56,290 nucleotides of DNA from a virus, in IMG/VR virus record IMGVR_UViG_3300030104_005137, positions 1-56,290 of that record, one strand, 5' to 3'. Under the pieces are notes generated by a model. It ran no database searches and had not been told where the DNA came from. It was given only the letters and a program-made list of their open reading frames with translations. Position 1 is the first letter of the stretch, and each line of letters begins with the position of its first letter. Of this stretch, positions 24,601-32,134 are shown piece after piece. The translations under genes were made by a program, and so were the position numbers.

Positions 24601-26845
24601 AGCTGATATGTTTAAAGCAGAAGGGACAGCTCTTACACATTTCAATTCATTAGCAGATGCGTCTACAGATGGTTTGATTGGTCGTTGGTCTTGTAATGAA
24701 GGAACAGGAAGTTCATTAGTATCAACAGGCAATACAGATGTTAATGCAGTAATAAAAGATTACAATAGCGGAAGTCCACAAACACTTACGGCTGGAGCTT
24801 GGGCAGGAGCAGGAACATTCAATATATCAAGCAGTCCTACGCTTATTATGAGTTCAGATGGAGCAGCTATAAATCTTTATGCAAATACTACTGATATACA
24901 TAATTTAACAATAAATGGAAACACAACAGTAAATGCAATTCACCCAAGTGGAACAAATGCATTTAAGTTATTCGGAGGCCTTACAGTAGATACTAACAAA
25001 ACGTTAACTTTTACAGGACAAATAGGTCTTTACAATTCAGGTGAAACTTTTACATTTAATACTCCAGCAACTAATGTAGTTAATGTTGGCTCGTTTGGAA
25101 TAAAAGAAAGTGGAACATTTGATATTCCAGAAGTTACTATGGCTAAACTATTTTTAGATACATCTGGAGGAACAGTGAATGCAACTGGTAATCATACTTT
25201 TACAACTGAATTAGAAACACAGAGTGGAGGAGTCTATAAATCAAATGGTTATAATGTAATTGCAAAATTAATAGATAACGCCGCGGGTACACTTAATATA
25301 GAAAAGAATTCATCTTTAATATTTTCAGATGTAAGTGGAGCTGGATTCAGCTCTTCAGCAGGAACGTTAAATTGTAAAGGTGCTGCAGCTGCGTCATTTG
25401 ACGGTACCGACGACAAGATGGAGGATACTTCAAACCCACTTCCAGGCTCTGGTCCCTTTACGTTCACTATGTTCTTTAGAACGTCTAAGACTGGAATCAG
25501 GCAAGGATTGGTAGATTTTACAGAAAGTTCTGCTCGTGGAATGTTAGATGTTATGGACAACGATAAATTACTATTATATTTAGGTAGTAGCAACTATAGA
25601 TACTGGGACGCTATAACATCATATTTAGATGGAGAGTGGCATCATATGTCATTATATGTTCCTGGATATGCACAAGCAGATATAGCAAGTATAACTGTAC
25701 ATATAGATGGAAATCTAATTAATCCAAGCGGTACTCTTTCAAGTGGAGTTGCGCAACAACCTGTTATGGCAGACTTAAAGCTAGGATGTGGATACAGTGG
25801 TAATAATGCTTGGGATGGAGACCTTGCAGACGCACGCATATTTGAAAAGGCATTGACTGCTGATAACTTAACTACGTTGCGTTCGGTGAACCCAAGTAAA
25901 GCTAATGCAACAAATTATTCAGATGCTAATAATGATATAGGAGCAACTCATTGGTGGAAGTTAAATGAAAGCAATTTCCCAACCGATAATGCAGCAGATA
26001 GTGTAGGTAGTATTGCTCTATCAGTTACAGGAGCGGTGTCAAATAGAATTACAATAACTAGTTCAGCCGGTGGCAATCCAAGTAACTATTGGAATTTCCA
26101 CGACCACAGTATGGCACAGACTGTACATTACACTACTTTGGAAAAATTTCACAGATACGAAAGCGGGAGTGGAGCTATTGAATATGATAACAATACTATG
26201 CAAACTTCTGTATCTGGATATTACAATTGGACTATTGAAGGAAGTGCGACGATTAATAGTTTTACAAATAATACAATTAATGTAACAGGCAATTACGGCT
26301 TCCAATGTAATCAGACACACACTGCATTTGATAATATAACAGTCACATCTTCTGGTGATTACAGTGTTATATCTACTGGAGGTAGGCTTGAATTTAGTAA
26401 CAGTAATTTCTCTATAGATAACGTTAACTTGAGTACTAGTTCTAGTCACGTAATTAGTAGTGCACACAATGATACTGAAAATTTATATGAAATTTGTGCA
26501 GGAAGTGGTGGATTAACTTATAGTGCAATATCAAATAAACCCGATATACCTAACGGTGTATTACGACAACGCACGGGGCTATTTCTTTTTAACTCAGATA
26601 ATAAAGAATTTAACACCCTTAATGTTTTTAGTGGTGCTACTATAAGAGTAGCTGATAATAAGGATATGTATTTAACAGTATTTGATAATGATGGTACTTG
26701 GGACCAATCAACATCAGGTTATACTACTGGAGAAATACACGTGGGAGACTTTACTCCCTTTGATAGTGGTGACATAATAGATGAAACAGATTTTGTCGAT
26801 ACTGGATTCCACGATACAACACACTATTTGGAGATGGACTTATGA
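21617..26845 (+). CDS. giant adhesin with four LamG domains and beta-helix repeats, 1742 aa
   Basis: Four concanavalin-like LamG/laminin-G-type domains lie at about residues 30-200, 275-433, 841-995 and 1258-1415. Each has FDG...., a W-H-H/N-H-I-A-V signature, YVDG or INGV hairpins and a closing DGE/DGxLAD-(I/V)RIF segment. They are separated by Thr/Asn-rich beta-helix stretches like those of the preceding protein. The first two LamG units share an identical 20-base segment (around 21971 and 22694), pointing to duplication. The protein is likely a glycan-binding receptor or surface-attachment fibre. This is the largest gene of the genome, TAATG-coupled to the 676-aa gene. Confidence 0.8.
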   Translation: MSNTIQINGTGGIIEGNLGTANVNVNLDSVLEFDGVNDKITVSDHSSLDIVGDITLSAWVKITMGESDFKTIISKSPALNNALTPWQLRIDDSDKVEFVTGDGSNTNRQSSTNAIKEGWNHIAVTVDENGATSVCKYFINGVLDRTISSGWVDYSGYTNNDDLLVGVLGTGYFHDGYLADVRIYNAVVSDADVAILASRINGDPSLTTAGTTNLQGWWKLNNNSVTDSSPNSNNGTASGPTERFDQFHVDVYDNSTTTDGTFTVTQGKVEGKALSAADFDGSTDYFSQTDSAFNYTNNFTLAAWIRPDSVSTQLVVLSRGGTDNASSQYTFGINSQQIRLTKEGVDNLDSGTNVLVADKWNHIAVTISSTDGVTFYHNGVNVGTNANTTNCNASSGGFYVGRRWNGDYDFDGEIKEIKIFDYVKSADQVASLYSNTYPQTPEHYFKFDEGSGNANNLGTSGIGVLSEVGSCGRVNGTLDLDGTLTIAANGTLSMPRGDLRMSKTGVYPTFDINCTNVATQFIHNNGRFQTDAAGDFQLTANGAAFYKIITNCSSSGNLELQESMTIEKEVVNGSGDPIQLTGGQTYTFGTATQSADINEVLRASNGSGTVTVQGASSLYPVNISQYDDMARELNLNLANVNVTTAVNFNRDKTVTLTGDCEFDAVTVSSGDTLDLNGQRAEVSGILTIADGGTMNTTNGGLLVCGSNLIASGAIEDIDGTPLNVIVSSGTGHRYNLGQSGGGGPWCENLLVNGNVTHNTGNIGNASSAHAPKNIIVGNGTFTQSGGTTTMLDITVATGGTFTPSQTDTTVTCEGDFTTSGGLLGASCLSFTSDKLGNSGQQDYAQVDDHADLDFASSRNALTLECWFKVDHNDTVDYLFDRRDGQDVFYLHVDPSNVLKGRIYTNGTTSELTGTTVVNDQKWHHCALVYDGDTGKHSLYVDGKLDVQETGSGGIYASASNIQFGARFQFNDAHFLDGEMDEIRMFAAAKTAAQIRADMFKAEGTALTHFNSLADASTDGLIGRWSCNEGTGSSLVSTGNTDVNAVIKDYNSGSPQTLTAGAWAGAGTFNISSSPTLIMSSDGAAINLYANTTDIHNLTINGNTTVNAIHPSGTNAFKLFGGLTVDTNKTLTFTGQIGLYNSGETFTFNTPATNVVNVGSFGIKESGTFDIPEVTMAKLFLDTSGGTVNATGNHTFTTELETQSGGVYKSNGYNVIAKLIDNAAGTLNIEKNSSLIFSDVSGAGFSSSAGTLNCKGAAAASFDGTDDKMEDTSNPLPGSGPFTFTMFFRTSKTGIRQGLVDFTESSARGMLDVMDNDKLLLYLGSSNYRYWDAITSYLDGEWHHMSLYVPGYAQADIASITVHIDGNLINPSGTLSSGVAQQPVMADLKLGCGYSGNNAWDGDLADARIFEKALTADNLTTLRSVNPSKANATNYSDANNDIGATHWWKLNESNFPTDNAADSVGSIALSVTGAVSNRITITSSAGGNPSNYWNFHDHSMAQTVHYTTLEKFHRYESGSGAIEYDNNTMQTSVSGYYNWTIEGSATINSFTNNTINVTGNYGFQCNQTHTAFDNITVTSSGDYSVISTGGRLEFSNSNFSIDNVNLSTSSSHVISSAHNDTENLYEICAGSGGLTYSAISNKPDIPNGVLRQRTGLFLFNSDNKEFNTLNVFSGATIRVADNKDMYLTVFDNDGTWDQSTSGYTTGEIHVGDFTPFDSGDIIDETDFVDTGFHDTTHYLEMDL

Positions 26846-27021
26846 CGACAATAAAGCAAAGAATAATAAAAATGCATACTGTACCGGGAGTTATTCGCCG
26901 AAGAGTAAAAACTAATATTAGATTACAAATGCACGGCGATGAATCCTTCAATGCTAAATGGTGGGACACAGAAGTAACAGAAAGTAAATGGAAAGAAATG
27001 CTAAAGGAGGCATTAAAATGA
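26842..27021 (+). CDS. small protein, 59 aa
   Basis: The ATG at 26842 overlaps the stop of the giant adhesin (ATGA), and the stop overlaps the next ATG. The N-terminus is basic (IKQRIIKMHTVPGVIRRRVK) and the C-terminus is helical with three Trp. It is unrecognised. It may be a fibre assembly chaperone by position. Confidence 0.62.
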   Translation: MTTIKQRIIKMHTVPGVIRRRVKTNIRLQMHGDESFNAKWWDTEVTESKWKEMLKEALK

Positions 27022-27212
27022 AATTGGATTTGGAAGAATTTATAGAATTAGGAAACGGAATGGTAAAGAAACCTAAGTACTCTGAGGATATAGAGTATGG
27101 AAAGGTTTATATAGATAGTGATACATCACTATATGTAATAGTACACGACAATGGCGATAGAACTATATGGCACGCCAGCGAAGGTATGAAATTTATACAG
27201 AGTAAGAAATAA
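27018..27212 (+). CDS. small hypothetical protein, 64 aa
   Basis: The start at 27018 is supported by AAAGGAGG 7 bases upstream. The short beta-rich domain (YGKVYIDSDTSLYVIVHDNGDRTIWHASEG) resembles small neck or tail-attachment beta barrels, but I cannot place it. It is coupled to the following connector gene through TAATG. Confidence 0.65.
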   Translation: MKLDLEEFIELGNGMVKKPKYSEDIEYGKVYIDSDTSLYVIVHDNGDRTIWHASEGMKFIQSKK

Positions 27213-27655
27213 TGGCAGCAGACACGATATTAGTAAGGTTCAGAGATTTATCAAACATCACGACTGGTGTTTTGAGTGATAGTGATTTTACAGATAAGTC
27301 AGAAGCATTGGCAGTACAGATGTACAATGAAATAATGGATACATCGGTAACTGTAACTTCACATACAACGGGAACATATCTTACGGATGAAGCTATATCT
27401 CAACTTGCTACGGCATTAGCGTATCAAAAAATACACAGAACTAAAATGTATAAAGACACTGGTATGTTAGAATATCACCGTTATATGCAAGCTGCATACG
27501 AAGTAATGCATATGCAAGACCCAACTAAGGTAGAATATGTAGAAGGTAGAGATTTATACATACCTAAACCAACATCGGTAACAAGCAAGCCTTACACACA
27601 TACTATATCAAGAGATAGCAGTGGTTCTTCAGCTAGCACAGTCGGAGGAGACTAA
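27212..27655 (+). CDS. head-tail connector protein, 147 aa
   Basis: The helical pattern and length fit the gp6/gp15-like adaptor family: an N-terminal amphipathic helix pair, YQKIHRTKMYKDTGMLEYHRYMQAAYE in the middle, and a flexible Ser/Thr tail. It is placed before the tail completion and tail tube genes, where adaptors that plug into the portal are encoded. The identification rests on synteny plus fold-like pattern. Confidence 0.6.
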   Translation: MAADTILVRFRDLSNITTGVLSDSDFTDKSEALAVQMYNEIMDTSVTVTSHTTGTYLTDEAISQLATALAYQKIHRTKMYKDTGMLEYHRYMQAAYEVMHMQDPTKVEYVEGRDLYIPKPTSVTSKPYTHTISRDSSGSSASTVGGD

Positions 27656-28128
27656 TGACCATATCAATGGTTGAAAAAATAGAAGATGATATCAAAACTG
27701 CATTGAATGCAGAGAGTGGGTTTTTGCAGCCTAATTTTACATTCTTCAGCGCAGAAAACGACGATGATGAAGATGTAGATTTTGAGTACAACGTTCCAAA
27801 TATTATATATGGCAACGAAACAACGCCCGTGGACTATTTTATGGATGGTACGCGGATGTTTAGTTCGGAGTTCGTATTTCAGGTTAACGTTAACGAATTT
27901 AATTCGATAGACGTTGGAGGAGACACCCTCACTAGAAAACGTCTAGTTAACTACGCTCTGGACAAACTCCAGAAAACATTGAACGATATGTCATTCAGTA
28001 ACGCTGATGTTATTGAGTTCAATACTACTACAGGAGAAACGTCCGCAAAAGTTCCTATAGGAGAAGATGAGTTTCTCTATAGGGGCGGTTTAGGTATGAG
28101 CGTTACGTACATAGATGCAACAGGATAG
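27655..28128 (+). CDS. tail terminator/neck protein candidate, 157 aa
   Basis: The sequence has a helix, strand pattern, RLVNYALDKLQKTL helix and a terminal beta hairpin, like tail terminator or minor tail proteins that cap the tube and join it to the head. It lies directly upstream of the tail tube genes. An acidic loop (ENDDDEDVDFEY) is notable. The family itself is not recognised at sequence level. Confidence 0.58.
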   Translation: MTISMVEKIEDDIKTALNAESGFLQPNFTFFSAENDDDEDVDFEYNVPNIIYGNETTPVDYFMDGTRMFSSEFVFQVNVNEFNSIDVGGDTLTRKRLVNYALDKLQKTLNDMSFSNADVIEFNTTTGETSAKVPIGEDEFLYRGGLGMSVTYIDATG

Positions 28129-28133
28129 ATAAT

Positions 28134-29159
28134 ATGGCAGAATACTTAGGACAGAGAACAAGAGTCGAATTTAATGGTCACGATGTATCACATTTAACAG
28201 GATGTACAATAGGTACAATGAATCCTGTATTTGATACGTTTCAATCATTAAAAGACCCATTTGACCACGACATAGAGATAACAGAAGAAGCTACAGGAAC
28301 ATTTGACTTTGTAGGTTCTGATAAGAGTGGTGACCAAAGGTTCAAAGAGATATTCAAACAAGTTACTGGTTTTGTAGATTTAGACTACACATCTACTCCT
28401 ACTGCAGATACACTTACAATGACAGATGAGGACTTCACCAATCCCGATACACAGGGTAGTTATACCGGTAGTAGATTCTTAACTTCATTTACGCAGCTAG
28501 ATGATGGAGATGCTAATATTGTAATGGAAGCTGTTAATGAAACTGTCTGGTTTAAAATAGTAGCTATGGGGGAAACAATTACCAATTTAGCATTGCCATT
28601 TAAAACATTTGGCGGTACAAGTGCGCAAATGGAAGCACGTTTATATATTAATAATAGTGGCAAGCCTCACGCTTCTACTAAAGCAAATAGTGATACTGCT
28701 GCACCAATAGATTTTACACTAGCGAACGCTGATTTTAGTTCTGCGTTTAGGTGGGCAAATCTAACCGTACCAGCTACTTGGACAAATTTAACGATAGGAG
28801 AGACATACTGGGTTAGAGTTAAGTTTGAAATAGAAAATGGTAGTGGCGTTGACCCGAATCTTAGAGTAAGAACAACTCTCCCACTAAGTAATAACGCATC
28901 AACGTTCAATGCCGACAGCACATCTGTACCTGCAAGTGCTACAGCAAATACAGAAGTAATACATTATATAAAATATAAAAGCACAGAAGGTTTAAACGTC
29001 GTAGTTTATGACTACGCAGATTTAGCCGAAACAACTGGAGTGAAGTATACCTTCAACAAAGTAAAACTAGATTCAGTCATTCCAAGTTTCGCAGACAAAC
29101 AAGCGTCGAGGAGTAGTGTTAGCTGGAAATGCAACGATTATTCCTACGACACAATATGA
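28134..29159 (+). CDS. tail tube protein with inserted beta-sandwich domain, 341 aa
   Basis: The N-terminal part (PVFDTFQSLKDPFDHDIEITEEATGTFDF) and C-terminal part (SFADKQASRSSVSW...YDT) are shared with the next protein, so both descend from one tube-type protein. Between them this copy carries about 170 extra residues of Thr/Asn-rich beta sandwich, probably exposed on the tail surface as in other phages with Ig-like or carbohydrate-binding inserts. It may be a minor tube subunit. It is followed after 12 bases by the shorter copy. Confidence 0.7.
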   Translation: MAEYLGQRTRVEFNGHDVSHLTGCTIGTMNPVFDTFQSLKDPFDHDIEITEEATGTFDFVGSDKSGDQRFKEIFKQVTGFVDLDYTSTPTADTLTMTDEDFTNPDTQGSYTGSRFLTSFTQLDDGDANIVMEAVNETVWFKIVAMGETITNLALPFKTFGGTSAQMEARLYINNSGKPHASTKANSDTAAPIDFTLANADFSSAFRWANLTVPATWTNLTIGETYWVRVKFEIENGSGVDPNLRVRTTLPLSNNASTFNADSTSVPASATANTEVIHYIKYKSTEGLNVVVYDYADLAETTGVKYTFNKVKLDSVIPSFADKQASRSSVSWKCNDYSYDTI

Positions 29160-29170
29160 GGTAAAAAAAT

Positions 29171-29851
29171 ATGGCAACTTTTCTAAAAGATGGCGTATAT
29201 GTATATATAGCAAGAGAAAACGCACTCAATGATGCATTCGGTGGTACCAGCGGAAAGCACCTAAGTTCATTAACAAGGACTGGAGTTCAAGCTCTAGGAG
29301 CAAGTACTACAGACCAGAAATATCAACAGATAGAAGATGTTACAGGTGTTTCCATAGGTGGTTACGGATTAGAGTATGATACATTTCAAACTTTAGCCGA
29401 TAACTTTGACCACGATATTGAAATCAAAGAGATGGGTAGTGGAAGCGTTGACTTTATCGTAAAGTCAGGCAATAACGTAAGTAATAACACCTTAGACCAC
29501 TTAGAACTAAAAGCAATAGCAAAGGACTTTCCTAACGGATTTAACGAAGTCAACAGTAACATAGCAGGATTCGATACATCAATCGATACAAAAACTGCTA
29601 GAACAACCGATGACCGTGGCTATGCAATTTTAGTAAGACAGGTATATGGTAGTGATAATCTTTACTGGTGTTTCCACAACTGTAAAATATCTTGCTCCAT
29701 TAGTTTTGCAAACCGACAAGCAACCCGAGGTTCAATGTCTTGGGAAGATGCACGGTATGTCACATACGATACTGATTCAACTGCAATAGTAGTTGGAACA
29801 CATCACCACAGTGACGACAGAGCTAAAGGATTCCATACGTCAACTGAATAG
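29171..29851 (+). CDS. major tail tube protein, 226 aa
   Basis: It shares the EYDTFQTLADNFDHDIEIKE and SFANRQATRGSMSW segments with the preceding protein but lacks the large insert. The size is typical of major tail tube proteins, which assemble hexameric rings around the tape measure. The gene is followed by a palindrome and a hairpin before the chaperone gene, as expected for a highly expressed gene. The His-rich C-terminus (HHHSDDRAKGFH) may be surface exposed. Confidence 0.75.
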   Translation: MATFLKDGVYVYIARENALNDAFGGTSGKHLSSLTRTGVQALGASTTDQKYQQIEDVTGVSIGGYGLEYDTFQTLADNFDHDIEIKEMGSGSVDFIVKSGNNVSNNTLDHLELKAIAKDFPNGFNEVNSNIAGFDTSIDTKTARTTDDRGYAILVRQVYGSDNLYWCFHNCKISCSISFANRQATRGSMSWEDARYVTYDTDSTAIVVGTHHHSDDRAKGFHTSTE

Positions 29852-29853
29852 AT

Positions 29854-29897
29854 TTACGTACGTAACCGCATATGCAAACACCTTAGTGTAAACTAAG
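29854..29897 (+). other. palindrome and GNRA-type hairpin after tail tube gene
   Basis: TTACGTACGTAA (29854-29865) is a perfect palindrome just after the tail tube stop. CTTAGT-GTAA-ACTAAG (29882-29897) is a perfect 6-bp stem with a GNRA tetraloop. Together with the loop after the capsid gene, hairpins follow both of the most abundant virion proteins. Confidence 0.55.
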
Positions 29898-29919
29898 ACA
29901 AAAATAAGAGGAAAAGGAA

Positions 29920-30282
29920 ATGGGAAAATTATTAGAAAAATACACAAAACCAGATACAACAGTTGAATTACAACTACCCCTATCGGGGGACGTATTAAAA
30001 TTTAAACGTCCAAGTATCGGAGAGATAAAACAATTAACAGAATTTTCAACTTCGTTAGAAGGAAACCCTGACGCAGACGTTCGTATCTGCGCCAAAGTTC
30101 TCAAAATGCTCTGCTTAGAATTTGCAGAGGAATCTGAGAAAGCATTAGAAGAAGACTTAACTAGTTTAGAAGCTCCTGATAGAGCAGCTATTCTACCATT
30201 CTATTTTGAATTATTGGGTATTAACAGAGATGAAATCTGGAAAACTATCTCTCAAAATTTAGAGACGACGACCAAGAACTAG
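29920..30282 (+). CDS. tail assembly chaperone, short form (gpG-like), 120 aa
   Basis: The protein lies between tail tube and tape measure and begins with GAGGAAAAGGAA upstream. It is a compact acidic helical protein with a DVLKFKRPSIGEIKQL segment that resembles T-even/HK97-like chaperones. Near the stop lies A-AAT-TTA (30255-30261), a canonical -1 slippery heptamer in the right frame. A fraction of ribosomes should therefore shift into the following frame, making the longer product described separately. Confidence 0.78.
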   Translation: MGKLLEKYTKPDTTVELQLPLSGDVLKFKRPSIGEIKQLTEFSTSLEGNPDADVRICAKVLKMLCLEFAEESEKALEEDLTSLEAPDRAAILPFYFELLGINRDEIWKTISQNLETTTKN

Positions 30283-30551
30283 CCTTATTAAACATCGCAA
30301 AAGAATGGTCGTTGCCGGTCGTTAGCGAGCCCTGGTTTAACTTACCGATAGTAACGGAATGGACCTGGGATAAGGCGGACGGAACAATCGCAGCCACTAG
30401 TATAGAGCAGAGAAAGGTACAGATTAGAGATATACCCTCGGTATTTAACTTACCACCTGAGGTGTTGATATCTATGAATGCATTCGATGCATATGTCGCT
30501 GAAGAAAAGCAGAGACAGATGGAAGAGGCTCAAGCAAACGCAAAAAAATGA
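29920..30551 (+). CDS. tail assembly chaperone fusion (gpGT-like) by -1 frameshift, 210 aa
   Basis: The frame that ends at 30551 has no good start codon (only TTG at 30312, without a ribosome-binding site) but is open back to 30234, upstream of the slippery AAATTTA at 30255-30261. After a -1 slip, translation continues RDDDQELALLNIAKEW..., giving about 114 + 96 residues. This is the conserved arrangement of lambda-type G/GT chaperones, which hold the tape measure while the tube is built. The ratio of the two forms is set by the slip rate. Frame, heptamer and synteny all agree. Confidence 0.8.
30255..30261 (+). promoter_or_regulatory. -1 ribosomal frameshift site AAATTTA
   Basis: This X-XXY-YYZ heptamer is in phase with the chaperone gene (zero-frame codons AAT TTA; shifted AAA TTT). 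It lies 21 bases before the zero-frame stop. I did not find an obvious long stem downstream by eye. Slip efficiency may rely on the heptamer alone. Confidence 0.75.
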
Positions 30552-32134
30552 CAGTAGAAGAAGAACTAGCCAGGAAAACGCTTGCTCTAGAAGGTGCAGT
30601 CCGAGGTAGATTTGATGGTAAATTTGCTTCAAGTGCCGAAATACAAAGACAAATTGGGAGCATACCTAGAGTAGAGTATGTCGAATCTTCCACTGTTAAA
30701 AGAAATCTTAGAGAAATTAGTGCGAAAACCGGTAGAAACGCTGTTAATTCTTTATATAAAAATCAGCTAAGTAAACAAGGTAAGGCATTTGGAAGTTTTG
30801 TTAAAAACTTACCAAAAGGAACTTTAGATAATTTAACACATCTTCCTGGAAGAGTTGCTTTAAATACTATAGAAGCTAACAATGCTGTAGGTAAGTTAGA
30901 AGCTAAAAAGAAATACATAGAATTAACGATGAACTATGTTAATCAACACGCTGGCGGAATCATTGGAGATGCAATCAAAGAAGAATATTTCCAAGCCGGT
31001 AGAATGAAGTGGGAACCTTTAAACCCAGAGACTGTAAAAAGAAAGGTAGCTAGAAACAAAAAATTTGGTGGTAGATACCCACGACCACATATTCCATTGT
31101 TTGGTACTACATATACAGCTGGTTTACCAGACAATTGGTTACTTTACACATATAAATTAAATGATTTTCCAAATAGAAGCCCATCTGCATTACCGCATTA
31201 TGGGATAAGTACGTATATGGTAGCACCTGGACAATCAGCTACAGCCGGTGTGCGAAGTAGTGCTGGATTTTTTTCACAGCCTTACAAAATGAAATCTTTA
31301 GGAAAGGAAACCGGTAAGACTGCATACCCACCTGAAATGAGAGGCGCCGCTTTGATGGACGTAGTGGCCCATTTAGCCCCTGTAGCTATGGTTACTAGGC
31401 CCTATGCAGGCAGAGGATATCAAGCAGCTTTAAAGGCCGCTGCTGCCAATCCTGATACAGCAAGAAGTGCTAGTATGAAAGTAGATGGAATTATACAACC
31501 ATTTTATATTACGCCATATGTTTTCTTTCACGAAACTGGTACAAATACTATGCCTAAAAGAAGTTTCATAGAAACTGGTCTGGGTGTAGGTATGGGTAGA
31601 GTAGAGCAATTAATACACGTGTACATTGAAGAAGGAGCTAAAGCATTTAGAAAAGCATATGCTCAAACAGATTTCGAAGGAATACGAGATTTAGATGAAA
31701 TATCTGCATATTATAGAAATCAGTCAGACAAGGCTGGTGATGCAGCTCGTGTAGCAAAAGTTAGAGGAAGAGCAGGTACACGTAAAGAACCTAGAGTTTC
31801 TTTGATTGACCATCAATTTGATAATATACTTCATAAACATAAACAAATAAAGGGTATTATTAGACGACTTTTTGGTAATCACTTAGTATGGTGGTTCGTT
31901 CCACCAAGTAAATACTGGCACTACATCGGTATGGCTTCTGACATTAGAGGTTTACTCTTTGGTCAAAAGAATATGGGCGCAGCTAAAGCATACGTACAAG
32001 CTATGTCTGTAGGTATTGCTGGTGCACGTATGGGTTCACCAGTTCCATTTACACGTAAAGCAAGAAGACGTAAGTTCCGTAAAGGTTTATATACTAGGGC
32101 TGGTTATCACAGAGCAACGGTGGGTGGTAGTTAA
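30548..32134 (+). CDS. tail completion / virion morphogenesis protein, 528 aa
   Basis: Two parts are recognisable: KWEPLNPETVKRK (around residue 155) and FHETGTNTMPKRSFIETGLG (around residue 330). Both are marks of the Mu gpG/HK97 gp10-like virion morphogenesis domain (W-x-PL-x-x-x-T and HE-x-G...P-x-R-x-F). Here the domain is expanded by long insertions and a basic C-terminal region (RKARRRKFRKGLY). Usual members have 100-180 residues, so this one is unusually large. It overlaps the chaperone fusion by 4 bases and the tape measure gene by one. Confidence 0.65.
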   Translation: MTVEEELARKTLALEGAVRGRFDGKFASSAEIQRQIGSIPRVEYVESSTVKRNLREISAKTGRNAVNSLYKNQLSKQGKAFGSFVKNLPKGTLDNLTHLPGRVALNTIEANNAVGKLEAKKKYIELTMNYVNQHAGGIIGDAIKEEYFQAGRMKWEPLNPETVKRKVARNKKFGGRYPRPHIPLFGTTYTAGLPDNWLLYTYKLNDFPNRSPSALPHYGISTYMVAPGQSATAGVRSSAGFFSQPYKMKSLGKETGKTAYPPEMRGAALMDVVAHLAPVAMVTRPYAGRGYQAALKAAAANPDTARSASMKVDGIIQPFYITPYVFFHETGTNTMPKRSFIETGLGVGMGRVEQLIHVYIEEGAKAFRKAYAQTDFEGIRDLDEISAYYRNQSDKAGDAARVAKVRGRAGTRKEPRVSLIDHQFDNILHKHKQIKGIIRRLFGNHLVWWFVPPSKYWHYIGMASDIRGLLFGQKNMGAAKAYVQAMSVGIAGARMGSPVPFTRKARRRKFRKGLYTRAGYHRATVGGS

